Positions 15,111 to 31,000 of a DNA stretch of 64,000 bases are shown here, piece by piece; positions within the stretch are counted from its first letter, which is position 1, and each line of letters starts with the position of its first letter. Under the pieces are notes generated by a model. That model was given only the letters and a program-made list of their open reading frames with translations. It made no database searches and was not told where the DNA came from. The DNA lies in the NCBI GenBank assembly GCA_963920575.1, contig OY986967.1, positions 2,136,527 through 2,200,526 of the forward strand. The letters are read 5' to 3'. The translations under genes and the position numbers were made by a program. The DNA is from Narthecium ossifragum (lineage: Eukaryota; Streptophyta; Magnoliopsida; Dioscoreales; Nartheciaceae).

Positions 15111-16102
15111 AGGGGCCCCCAATATTTTTCTTCATTTATATCATATTTTCCTTATTTTAGTTGATTTTTTGACATATTATTGGTGAAAATTAACTACTGT
15201 GGAAAGTAACTACCGCGAAAAATAAGAGTTTGGAGACCTAATGACAAATTAGTATATTTTAGAAGACTTACTGACAATTCTCCCTAAATCTTTCAATCAG
15301 GTTTCCAACGGTCTAAGAATCATATAATTGGGATATCAGATGAAGAAGTTATGATCAAAATACTCGGATTATGTCGGAAGTTGTCGAGTTGCCTAATATT
15401 TACCATATTACCATTACGAATTCGACGAATAGGATGTGCGTCGAGTCGAGCAAGAAGGGCCTCGACCAAATATTAGGCATCAACGGATAAGAGATGCGTG
15501 GAGCGTCGATGGTTAACTTGACTAGGTATTTACCAAATTGGCACTCACTTCGATGGCATGTTTGACACACCAAACCTCCGAATTTGGTGATCTCATCAAC
15601 AACAAAGTTATAGATATCTCTGCAAATTTTTGCTCTTCCTATAAATGTAATCATCTCAAAGGTTCTTTCAAACTGTGGAATAACTGCATAGAACATAAGA
15701 TCAGGAACATTACGCTGAGTTTTAGAAACCCAAGGGGTGGAGTGATGATGCAGAGGAGGGGGCAGGGATGGTGTGCTTGGATAGAAATGGTGAGGGGGAG
15801 TGGGACGCATGAGTCGGCAACTATCCTAGTCTTTATTCGCGTGAAAACTCAATTATTGATCAGCATTTAATGATCTTGACCTAGTCGCAACTGGCCTTAT
15901 TTTTATCGATCTAATCCTAGAAGCAGACCAATTTGTTTTGTCAACCAGCCATCAATCTTTCAAACATCGCAAGTACGTACTCAAAGAGTAAGGACTTCGA
16001 TATATAATCGTTAATTTATTGCTCTAATTAGATCACTTAAAGAGAATTCTACACTTAAATTCTACACATAAATCTGCATGTAGATCCCTTAATCATGAAC
16101 TC
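15111..16102. other. Intergenic stretch without a recognisable gene
   Basis: Short open frames on both strands (about 15400-15870) show no domain I recognise. The phrase around 15300-15380 resembles retrotransposon LTR text. I see no RNA gene. Confidence 0.4.
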
Positions 16103-18438
16103 TTGAGCTCGAGACAATATAAATCACATGACACTAAATTCTTCACTTACAAACCGGTATGTCATCACTGTAGGAAAATAGGACACATTAGATGTAACTG
16201 CTATACTTCTCATGGACTGATCAAATCTTATTTTAAACATCGTGTGACAAAAAGGAACCTTCATACAAGTGGGATCTGTAAAGAGTCAGGACAGGATTCA
16301 AATCCTAAGTGGTTAAAACAGCTTGGGTTAGAAAAGAAGATCTTGAGTTTTGCTCTGCACGAGAGAAGCAAAATGGTTCAAAAAAACCCTTGTGGCATCC
16401 TGACAACACTCGTTCCAAGCATATGACAAGGAACAATGCCATGTTTGTTTCTTTTAGAAAACTAACAGGTAATATGGTCAAGTTTGAAAATGGCTCTAGA
16501 CTGATTAATGGCTATGCTCTTGTTGCTCCTGATGAGACTGCATCAGGGGATCACCTCTTTTAGTAATATTTTTTTTTCTCTTAGCCTAGTTGTCTCTTCT
16601 TGCTAGGCCTAGGCTAGTTTGTTTTGTTTTGTGTTCTTTTAGTAGTATAATTCTAAATCTTTTCAGTAGTTGTCAAAAAATAATTCTGTTTGGTAAGAGT
16701 CTTCAGAGCTCAGTTTAGCATTCTCAGCAACTTCTCTTACAGTTTCATTTGTTTCCATGAGGTACTGGTTTGGATTGTGTATTGCATATCTGATTTTCTT
16801 TTTGCTCTAGCTGTTTTGGCCAATGTACTTGCTTCTCCTGCATGATCTTGAGGTTGCTGCAGCCTAAGGACATACCTGTGTTGTTTGGCTATCAAGTCTT
16901 GGTTTTATGATACTCTGAGTACTGTTGGACTAGGTCATGTCCAGTGCTTGGTATGTTTATTTCTCCGGTGTTCTTGAGTATGTTTATGACATGTTTGATC
17001 ATTCTCTCCTCTCGGAAGGAAACCTTGGTTCATCAGGTCATGCATCTTTTTGAGCACCTCTTTCTCTGACTTAAGATATTACATATCTTCTAAGATGCAT
17101 TCTTGATTCCTCTATCCTCATGTCCAAATGAGAGCAGCATGACTTCTGGTTGTTGAGGTGTAAACATGCTTATATAAAATATGTTGAGTTGTGAAAGCTC
17201 TGCTTACATTTGCTGGTACGTTCAAATTAAAGGCTGTTTGAAACATGCTCATGACTGATCTAACCTTGTAGCCAAACTGATCTGAGTAATTAAGTTTGAA
17301 AGGGTCTCTTAAAACCCAATGCCCCGAGCCAACTGGATTGGGAGTCATTGACCCAAAACTCATTAAAGGATCAGTCTTGAGCTTAAGAGGGTTGGACATT
17401 GCACAGTCATTTTTTGCTGTTCTTTTGTGTCCTGTGTTTTACCTACTTAGATGATCATGCTCTGTAACTCTTTCATGATTGGAATTATGAATCTTTATGT
17501 CATCTTAGTTGCATATGTGTCTCTTGAGTCATGAGAAAGCCACACACACATATGTTTCAGGCTTCTTGGTTTATTATGTTCCTCATTTTTGTTTCAGTTA
17601 TTGGCAGGACTATCTCTACTTTCTACTTTGTTTTGTGCTTCCAGACACTGTGGGTTAAATTGTCTTTAGCTTTAAAACTATCTTTTGTCTGCATGCTAAA
17701 TTGATTGAGGTAATACGTTTAGGGGAGCAGTTTTTGTGTTTATTTGAATATGCTTCAATTAAAACTGACCTGCAGTAACTATGTCATGAATGTTTTCTTT
17801 TTCTGTATATGTTTGCAGGAGTATCTGCCTTGCATGACATGTTCATTTCATTAGGGTAATTGACGAAAGTTCTGATTCCTTGCTGAATTGTTGACATATC
17901 TGGCCCTATCTGCTGCTTCCCTGTTGGCTATAGTTTATTGATTGTTGATTGAATGCCATTTCTAAATTTTTCTGCGGTTATCTATTAAAGATGTGATGAG
18001 ATTGCAAAATGTTATTGACCTTGCTACGTCATTTTGTTTACTCTTATCCTTGATTGGGATACTTGATTATCTAGCTAAACTTGAACTATCTGTTGTTTCT
18101 CATGTTTTCACTTTTCTGCTACTTATCATCTTGAGGGGGAGTATCTCAGATGATGATTTGTGGTGTGTTTCTCTCCCAAGATAGTTATGGCTCAGTTATT
18201 ACTTATTGCTGCCTTTGTCTTTTTGTGACAAAAAGGGGGAGAAAAGGTTAAGTTATAACATATTTTCTTGTGTTGCTGGCTCACATTAAGGGGGAGTTTT
18301 TACTTCTTTATCATGGTTTACCTCAGTACCCTGCTGGCTGTTTATGTGCAGATTACAAACTTTTGGCTCAATTACTAAGTCTGATTATATAATGTTAAGA
18401 TTGTATATGTTTTGTCACAAATAGTCAAAGGGGGAGAT
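16103..18438 (+). pseudogene. Decayed Sirevirus-like Copia internal region (gag zinc knuckle, protease remnant, multiple PPTs)
   Basis: A CCHC zinc knuckle (CHHCRKIGHIRCNC) is followed, after a frame change near 16310, by text resembling the Copia gag-protease border: WVRKEDL, then a mutated form of the usual YLDSGCSRHMTG site (here HPDNTRSKHMT), so the catalytic Asp-Ser-Gly is lost. No integrase or RT is legible. Bases 18130-18438 contain four AGGGGGAG-type polypurine tracts (near 18133, 18234, 18289 and 18428), an arrangement known for Sireviruses just upstream of the 3' LTR. It is an old, internally deleted element. Confidence 0.65.
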
Positions 18439-20180
18439 TGTAAGTTATGTAATTGACTGTTTGTGATCAAAACATACTTAGCCTGTAACTTAGGACACAA
18501 GGCATTGTATTTGTTCTTAGTTTTTTAAAGACACTGAAAAAGTTCAGTTCAAGCTGAAATGAGTGAGTTGAAGGTCCATCGGTAAAAGTTCAGAAATAGT
18601 TGAAGAACCAACAGATGTAAGCTGAAAGAATTGATTGAAGCTGGAGTGAAGCAGCTAGATGTCCAGCAGTCAAGATTGCAGAATTTTGCTAAATACTTGA
18701 AGTCGGCATGAGGAAGCTGGAAGACCAGTAGATTGAGGCAGTCACCATAGTTGACTAGCAGCATTGCAGTAAACAAGACTAAAATTTGCATCTTTGAAAA
18801 GCTCGTGGATCAAAAGAAGCTGAAAGAAGTAATCTTCAGCAGAATAGACTGATGAAATCTAACATAGAAGGAGGCTCTGCTACCTTCTTCCCCAAAAGCA
18901 CAAGAACCAAGCTCTTAAAGTTTGACTAAACATCAATGCAGCTGATAGATGGAGCTTACTCAAAAGGATGCTCTGTTTTTCCTTTCAAGCTCAACAGCCA
19001 AATCAAGTTGAAATATGAAATGTTGAAGCACAGAAAAATTGATAGCTCAAGTGTTGACTTTACACTAGAAGCAGCTTAACAGAAGGAAGTCTTGCATCCT
19101 TGTATGGTTCAAGAATCAAGATCTGAGAAGGAACTAAAAGCTACAGAATAGCTTGGAAGCAAGACAATAACTGATGGATCTAAGCATGACTGCGTGGCTA
19201 CCACAAGTAAAGCTAGTTTTTGTTTCTCAGAGCTTAAAGTGAAGGCCAGCTGGCTAAGTAAAGGTAAGAAGCTGAGGTCTTATATATTGAGTTGAAGTGA
19301 AGCAGTGGAAGCTAAGAACACCGGTCCAAAGAAAGTGAGGAGCAACCTGATCAAAGTGAGTTGAAATCCTAGCTTCCTCAGAGCTGCCATTTTATCAAAG
19401 AGAGAGTTCTTCACCCTTGAAGATTTCAAGGGGTATTATCTGAAGAATGAGTTCTTCAGTTACTTGGAGGAGTCCAAGTTAAATCGAAGGTGGAATCCTT
19501 CATCCTTGGTGGATTCCAAGGAGCTTCAAGAAGAGAGGAAGAGTTCTCTATCTATTTCAAATGTGGGTTGAATATTGTCCACTAGAGAAAGGGTTCGGTG
19601 GCAGTGTACTCAACTGTGAGCACCGAGGTTTGATGAGGAGTCATCTAGAAGGGGTGCTAGCTGTGTAATTATCATGATAAAGTTCTAGTGGATGATTTGG
19701 GTGGTCTCCGATAGAGGACCTGTGGTTTTTTACCTGGTTGGGGTTTTCCATGTTAAAAGCCCTTTTATGTTTCTGTTTGTGTTTATTCCTCTTCTTAACT
19801 GCTAGGAATGTGCACTACACTTATATAACTGCTTCACATGTGTCTGACGTTTTGCTTCTTAGAGTTGCTTTGCTAGATTGCTTTCCATTTGAACTAAGGT
19901 TGACCTTATTGTCTTCAAGATAGCTATGAGCTGGAAATTTCTGAGCTTAATTAAGTAATTACTCTGGTGAGTTTTTCTGTTCAGTTACTACCTACTATCA
20001 TAGCTAGATACTTAGGTGATGAACTACACACACACATTGCTCTTTAGGTGTTTGTTGCTTTGTCTCTCAGGTACTTTAAGACAAATAATTTAGCATTGCT
20101 ACTGATACTTTGTTTGTATGTTGTAGTAGCTTACTAAGATCCGAATTAAGTGATAATTAGGGGCTATTTAATTTCAGACA
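18439..20180 (+). mobile_element. Putative 3' LTR of the Sirevirus-like element
   Basis: It begins TGTAAGTTATG immediately after the polypurine tract AAAGGGGGAGAT and is proposed to end TTTCAGACA at 20180. There the sequence switches abruptly to the GLR-associated spacer seen at 2439 and 53665 (GGCTCAACCATGAGAAC). That gives 1742 bp with TG...CA ends. No 5' LTR was found in the window, so the end point rests on the switch to known spacer. Confidence 0.5.
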
Positions 20181-20382
20181 GGCTCAACCATGAGAACTCC
20201 ATCCTCACTTTCCTCTAAAATAATTAAGAATGACAATGACGTTCATTAGATCAATAAAAAGAGTCATAGATAATAAACAATGACGTTCATGACTTCAGTA
20301 TAACAATTAGTCAATTTGTGGCACTTCAGCGTCTCACAATGCCATAAATAATTAAGAATGACACTCATGAACAGTGTTGTCT

Positions 20383-20437
<55 letters not shown>
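20383..20437. repeat. (TA)n microsatellite
   Basis: An uninterrupted TA dinucleotide run of about 55 bases lies inside the duplicated GLR upstream spacer; copy-number length is unreliable in assemblies. Confidence 0.9.
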
Positions 20438-20439
<2 letters not shown>

Positions 20440-21439
20440 TTAATCATAGGCTCACAGGGGAGGATATAAACTTATATATGATACAATAGATAATTTTCAC
20501 AGGGGAGGTTATATATGATACAATAGATAATTTAAAATAATTAACAGCGTACGGTTGCGCTATTGAGAAATATAATTAGAAAAGCTTGTAAAACTCTGCA
20601 CAAATAGGTACGTAACTCAATCTCTTGGATCCTCCGTGGAAGGACATTGTTGAGAGTATCCCTGTGAGCTCCATAAATGGCTCTTGCCATGATAATAAAT
20701 CCTTCGAAGAAGGAAAGACCAATAATGGAAGTTCCAGCCAGCACATAATATCTTCTAAGGAAGAAAAGACTCAGGAGATGACAACTTATTGTCCATATCC
20801 TCTGTAATTAATGTAAAGATTGTAACATCCCTTTTGTCTATTAAAATATATATACACATATACTTCAGGCTAATTGTTAAGACGAAGAAAACCCAATTCT
20901 TTGTCTTCTTCTCTCTTGCTTCTCATAGGTTCTTAAACCTTTTCAGACATGACCTCTCTTGTGGTGCTATATTAATTGGATGTATCTTTTACATTTCGTC
21001 ACCTCTCTTGAGTGAATTTATGTTTATATAGTCCGACATTCGTATCTTCACATCGTGATTACTTTTCCCTTGATCGGCTATATTATAGCCAAGTCTTAAG
21101 AACGAAATAATTTTTCATACTTAAAAGAAATCACGAAGAATCATCTTCACAAGAAGTTGATTAGACCTGCCAAGCTGTAAACATGATATTCAAACAAGTG
21201 GGGATTTTAGAGTTATAAATTCATTTGTCTCAGAGACCAGAGTTGAAAAGTTCGTGTTACACGAATATTGGAATTCCGAGTCAAGAAACTCCACCAAGAA
21301 TCTATTTCGTTCTCACATCACATGCCAACTTAGCTCTTAACAAGTCATGGTCAATCATTTTTATATTGATATTTTTTCATTAATTGAGAGGTATGAAGTT
21401 GCAAAAAAAACAATGAAACGGTATTAAAACGCCAAATGA

Positions 21440-21605
21440 AGATAGTGACTTCGGCTCAGGCATCGTCCCTTCTTAGTCCAACAGTCAGGTTCCTTATCAT
21501 AGTTTTGTCCCACCTTTTGCCACCGATGATCAGATTGCCACCGAGCTCTACAAGCTCAAGACCATGCAAACGAGGGTGTTCGTCGTCCACATGAAGCCGG
21601 ACCTG
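21440..21605 (+). pseudogene. GLR: GLR exon 2 relic
   Basis: A 166-bp block matches GLR C 24941-25132 (part of the amino-terminal ligand domain, reading DSDFGSGIV... then VFVVHMKPDL). It lacks about 25 bases after the CTTAGTC position, which breaks the frame. It is preceded at 21130-21365 by a copy of the GLR promoter-side sequence. It is a remnant of another deleted GLR gene between B and C. Confidence 0.85.
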
Positions 21606-22134
21606 GATATATAATTATTTATATATATATTCTTAATCACAGGCTCACAGGGGAGGTTATATATGATAATACAATAGATAATTTTCACAGGGGAGGTTAT
21701 ATATGATACAATAAATAATTTAAAATAATTCACAACGTACGGTTGCACTATTGAGAAATATAATTAGAAAAGCTTGTAAAACTCTGCACAACTAAGTACC
21801 TAACTCAATCTCTTGGATCCTTCGTGGAAGGACATTGTTGAGAGTATCCCTGTGAGCTCCTTAAATGGCTCTTGAAATAATAATAAATCCTTCAAAAAAG
21901 GAAACACCAATAATGGAAGTTCCAGCCAGCACATGAAATCTTCCAAGAAAAAAAAGACTTAGGAGATGACAACTCATTGTCTATATCCTCTGTAATTAAT
22001 GTAAAGATTGTAACGTCCCTTTTTTTTATTAATATATATGCGAAAAATTATTTCTAGCCAGTTGGCTCCCACCCAACCTATACGTGCAGATTGTGCCACG
22101 TGTCCCATATATTTATTAAAATTATTATATACTT

Positions 22135-22420
22135 CTATGTATATACGTCACGTATGTATATGTATATATGTATAAATATATATGTATATGTATACAATGC
22201 AAATATGTATGTGCATATGTATACTTAGATATGTATATATGTGTATATGTATGTGCAAATATATATACACGTATGATAGATGTACATGTATGTATGTGTA
22301 TGTACATATACATATATGTGTATTTATATTCATAATATATGTATGTGTGTGTATATGTATGTATATATGCATGCATGTGTACATATATACATAAGTAAAT
22401 ATTTTAATGTATGTATGTCT
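22135..22420. repeat. TATG/TGTA-rich microsatellite
   Basis: About 285 bases consist of interspersed TATG, TGTA and ATAC words. Open frames here on both strands are low-complexity artefacts (Tyr/Ile/His/Thr). Flanks at 22046-22070 (AGCCAGTTGGCTCCCACC) and 22480-22510 (CCAACCTC...GGGGTTGGCTAAAT) are weakly complementary, which hints at a foldback insertion inside spacer unit 2. Confidence 0.75.
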
Positions 22421-23726
22421 ATTGTATATCACTAATTACAAGAAACATGTGGTGCAAATCAATGCTGCCACATGTGGTTGGATTTTTGCCAACCTCACAT
22501 GGGGTTGGCTAAATATCACCTCAAACTAATCGTTAAGATGAAGAAGACAAAGAATTAAGATAAAGAAAACCCAATTCTCTGTCTTCTTCTCTCATACTTC
22601 TTATAGGTTCTTAAACTTTTTCAGACATGACCTCTCTTGTGGTGCTATATTAATTGGATGTATCTTTTACATATCGTCACCTGTATTTTAATAATATTAT
22701 AGAAAATTACCTCACTTATTACTTCATATTATAGAAAACTACCTCTCATACTGATACGTACGGTTGCACTATTGAGAAATATAATTTAAAAAGCTTGTAA
22801 AACTCTGCACAAATAAGCACGGAACTCAATCTCTTGGATCCTTCGTGGAAGGACAATGTTGAGAGTATCCCTGTGAGCTCCTTGAATGGCTCTTGTCATA
22901 ATAATAAATCCTTCAAAGAATGAAAGACTTATCCTCTGTAATCAATGTAAAGATTGTAACGTCCCTTTTATTTATTAAGATATATACACATACACCTCAA
23001 GCTAATTATTAAGACGAAGAAAACCCAATTCTTTGTCTTCTTCTCTCATGCTTCTCATACGTTCTTAAATCTTTTCAGACATGACCTCTCTTGTGGTGCT
23101 TTATTAATTGGATGTATCTTTTACATATCATCACCTGTATTTTAATAAAATTATAGAAAATTACCTCACTTATTACTTCATATTATAGAAAACTACCTCT
23201 CGTACTGATTAAACTTACAATAAATTATCAAGATTAACATGAATCCATATATATATATATGGTAAGGGTGTTTTAGTATTTTAAATGTCAGATAAGGTTG
23301 AGTTAACCATGGTAAGGAGGTAAAAGATAACAGTTGATGATGAAAGTTAACGGCGTGTAGTTCTTTTTATCAATTTTATTAATAAGGGAGGTAGTTTTCT
23401 GTAATAAACGATAAGAAAGGTCATTTTATGCGATATAGCTAAAATGTAGTTTATGATACGCAGAAACCCTAAATTTAATTAGTCAACTCAAATGCTTAAA
23501 TTGATAAATGAGTGAAATTATACTTATATAGTCTAACATTTCACCAATTATGTATTTTCCTTCCGCCAAATCTCAACCACCAAAGAATTTTCTTACTTAG
23601 AAAAATCAAAGATGCTTGTATTCCAAGAATTACAAAGAATCATGATGTTGATATTAGAAAAATCAAATATGCTTATCAACCCGTTGCCTCTTTATAAGGT
23701 TGATAAAACATGTGGCCCCTTTTATT

Positions 23727-23732
23727 TATAAA
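23727..23732 (+). promoter_or_regulatory. Putative TATA box of GLR C
   Basis: TATAAA lies 62 bases upstream of the GLR C ATG, in the context TTTATAAAGGATACAA. It corresponds in position to TATATATAGGATACAA of GLR B, so the core promoter is conserved between the paralogues. Confidence 0.55.
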
Positions 23733-23793
23733 GGATACAAAGCCTCTTCATTCTTTGTAGAGTCTCCAGGGCCTCCTTGTGGAGCGGTTTGCT

Positions 23794-27655
<3,862 letters not shown>

Positions 27656-27669
<14 letters not shown>

Positions 27670-28041
27670 ATAAGAGGACTCTGTTATTGTTACTAGCTTA
27701 ACCTCTACAGGACCAAACATGGGTTCATTTATAACAACCCACGAGAGGAAGAAGATCAACTAAAGATAGAAATACAAAGCTCTGCTTTTGGAAATAAATA
27801 AAAAGAGAAGGTACATTGACAACAACTATCTTGACAGCTCCAATAGTCCGTTGAGGAAGCTCCAAGGGATCAACGGCTCTCCATTGATTGCTCTGTTTCT
27901 GATCTGTTTATGGTTTGTGAAGATGAAGCTTCCTTATCTATTGGATTGCCACTGATTGCTCTATTTCTGATTTTTTCTGATCTCAGCGTCTCTCCACTGA
28001 TGATGGCGATCTTGTGGGAGTTGAGGTGTGTTGTGCCAATA
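27656..28041 (-). repeat. 3' LTR of the Copia element
   Basis: A 386-bp terminal repeat, nearly identical to 34965-35350. It supplies the final four codons and the TGA of GLR C on the opposite strand (27655-27669). Confidence 0.93.
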
Positions 28042-31000
28042 CCCTCCCGCAAACTGTGCCGGGGAAGGAGGCAAAGTTTGGGTTGAAAATAACTGAGAGC
28101 AGCCTTGGACATGGGTTTAGTGAAGAGGTCTGCAACTTGATCACCAGTAGAGATATGTCGAGTGATAAGTAGACCAGTGGCAACTCGTTCGCGCACAAAA
28201 TGATAATCCAGTTCAATGTGCTTGCTCCGAGCATGAAAAACATGATTGACAGTCATATGAAGGGCACTGAGATTGTCGCAGTAGAGTGTCGGTGGAGATG
28301 TCATTGGAATGCAAAGATCTTTGAGTATGAACCCCAACCACGTAAGTTCAGCAGTAGTGTTGGCCATGGCTCGGTACTCGGCTTCAGTGCTGGAACGGGA
28401 GATCGTATGTTGTTTCTTGGCACACCATGAGATGAGATTGCTGCCAAGGAAAGTGCAGTAGCCAGTGGTGGAGCGTCTCGTAGTAGGACATCCCGCCCAA
28501 TCTGCATCAGAAAAAGCATGCAGATCAAGTGTAGAGTTGGAAGTAAAATGCAATCCAAAGTCAATGGTTCCTTTGACATAACGTAGGATACGGCGAACCA
28601 TTTTCAAGTGTAATGTGGTAGGGGTATGCATGAATTGAGAGACATAGTTAACACTAAATGAGAGATCGGGACGTGTAAGCGTGAGATATTGTAGAGCACC
28701 AACAAGCCCCCGAAAGTAACTGGGATCATCCAGGGGAGCATCATTCACAGAGATGTTTTGCTTAGCTTCAAGTGGAGTGCTCATGGGCTTACAGTCCAGC
28801 ATGTTGGAACGCTCTAGAATTGTCAAAGCATAGTGTGTTTGAGATAGGTGAAGGCCATCAGATGTTTTTGTGACTTCAATGCCGAGAAAGTGATGAACAT
28901 GCCCCAAATCCTTCATCGCAAACTCACTGTGTAGGAGTTGGATGAGAGATGCAACAAGTGTTGATGAGGACTGTAAGGGCCATAGTGTATTTTCTGGGTT
29001 TTATGTAAATTTGAAGGGGCTTTCGTGTAATTTGGAGTTTTGCAGGGGGTTTTCTGCAAAGCTCCCCACCCACTCCACCGACCCTCTCTTCTCCCCAGAT
29101 TTTTCTCTCTCTCTCTTCACTCTCACCTCATTTGAATCAGCCGAACCAGTGAGAGAGAGAGAGAGATCCAGTGAGAGAGAGAAGGAGATCCGGTGAGATC
29201 CGGTGAGATCGCCGGAGAAAGAAGGGAGAAAGAACGGAGAGGGAGTGGGTGGAGGTGTGATCGCCGGCGCCGAAGAAGGAAGGGAAGAAAGGAGGAAGAG
29301 AAACCGGAAGGAGAGGTGGAGATCGCCGGAAGAGAGGCTAGATCCGGCGAGGAAACCACCGGATTTCGTCTCCTCCTTGGCTCAGGTGAGCCCCTCCCTT
29401 CTTTCCTCCTCCGATCCCCTCTTCTAATGGGTTTTTCCAGTGGGTTTTCGTGGTTACCGGCGACCATCGCCGGAGAGGAGGCCGTGGACGGCTTTGGGGA
29501 CCTTCCTCGGCGACTGCAGCGCCGGAGGAAGGACCCTCGTGGTCTGGGCTCTCCCTCTCCGAGCCATGTCCGGGCATTTTTCCATGGCAGGGGGATCCTT
29601 GATCCTCCTCCCTGCCATGGATTCCGGCGAAGGTCCGGCCGGCTTTCCTCTAGCCGTGGCCGTTGATCTCCCTTGGGGATCCGAAGCTTGGGGCAGCGAG
29701 CTAGCTCCCCACTTCGCCGTGGTGGCTGTCCGGCGGTTAAGCCCGGGTCCTGTGGATCTCCAGCGACCTCCGGCGGCCCTCCTTGGCGAAAGGGTGCGCG
29801 TCACCGGGGCTGGATCGTCGCGGATGCATCGTAGACGTGGCAGATCCTGTAGCTGGCGCGGTGGGTTCCGTCGCAGGCGCGGCAATTTGTAGCCGTGACG
29901 CGGTCGAGCGTCGATGCCATGCTGGGAACGCCGGGTGGCTGGTCCTCCATGGGTGGAGTCGTCGCGCGCTCCGGCGTGTGGAGCGTCGACATTTGATTTC
30001 AGTTTTGTCGGGTCTTTTCGACCGGTTTTTCGAACTCTACATGTTTAGTAGATTTTAATGGCGTTTGAAGCCCTACCTGACCGCTATCGGTGATCTTGTG
30101 TTTAGGCGATCGGGTGAGCGGCCGTGGGGGGCCGGAGCAGGGCGTGGACCCCCGGACTTAAGGAGCGCATCGGCTGTTCTTTTGAGGTAGGAGTTACCTC
30201 CTAGGAAATTGTATGATTGTTTGCTATATGTTGTGTTGTAATTATGTGTGATGCAATGTTGTGTATATGCTATGTTGTATGACTATATCGCTGTGATGAT
30301 GGGTGTATGCTATGTTATGAGGTGTTGGGCTAGTTGAGCCCTGTACTTGCTTTATCATGCTATGGAATGTTATGCTAGCTTTTCCTGAGTTGTATGCATA
30401 AATGAGATTAATTGACCAAGTTATTAATTGATTGATTATTTATGTGATTTGTGCATACATGCTAGGAATGTCAGGCTGTCTTAGGACAGGGATTGTGGTT
30501 GGGTCTAGTCAGGTCATGTAGCTAGACTAGTCAGAGTCTAGGGGATATGTCGACGAGTTGACGGATGGATTTGGATCTCCGTATGTCGATCAAGAACTTG
30601 ACTTGACTTGAGGTTTTGACCTGACTTGAGGTTTTGACCTGACTTGAGGTTGTGTTGTCTATACTAGCATACTGAGGCCTGTATAGAGTCTATAGGGGTC
30701 TGGGCGAGCGTTGACGGCCGGACGCGGCGACTGTGCGTGTAAGACTTACCCATACTAGGCAGACCATACTAGGATCAGCCAGCTAGTATAGGATGTTGTA
30801 CCTATACTAGTATACTGGGGCTGGGTATAGAGTTTATAGGGGTATGGGCGAGCATTGACGGCCGGACGCGGCGACTGTGCGTGTAAGACTTACCCATACT
30901 AGCCAGACCATGCCTGGGCAGTATACTAGGATAGGTGGGTGTACACCAGTGTCCTAGAGTGTGTCAGGTGACTCCTACTGGGCTTTCGAGCTCATGTGTG

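Larger units (their letters stand above)
20443..23130. repeat. Three-copy spacer repeat of about 500 bp
   Basis: Unit 1 is about 20443-21010, unit 2 about 21640-22020 plus 22525-22690, and unit 3 about 22745-23130. They share CACAGGGGAGG (units 1 and 2), GAGAAATATAATT...AAAGCTTGTAAAACTCTGCAC, CTCTTGGATCC, GTAAAGATTGTAAC and CAGACATGACCTCTCTTGTG in the same order. Unit 2 is split by an AT/TATG-rich insertion at 22033-22520. There is no coding sequence. The array lies between GLR B and C together with GLR promoter and exon relics, so it probably grew by local unequal exchange. Confidence 0.8.

Noticed and set aside
16103..16563. Host CCHC zinc-finger gene
   Set aside because: The knuckle is followed by decayed Copia protease-border text and Sirevirus-type polypurine tracts, so it is a retrotransposon relic.
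22125..22432. Overlapping frames rich in Tyr, Ile, His and Thr
   Set aside because: Translation of a TATG/TGTA microsatellite on both strands.
29123..29467. Minus-strand frame resembling a basic protein
   Set aside because: Antisense shadow of the GC- and GA-rich LTR leader.
29193..30058. Long GC-rich open frames on both strands
   Set aside because: They lie inside the solo LTR 28972-31467, overlap in several frames and show no domain; GC-rich leader sequence explains them.
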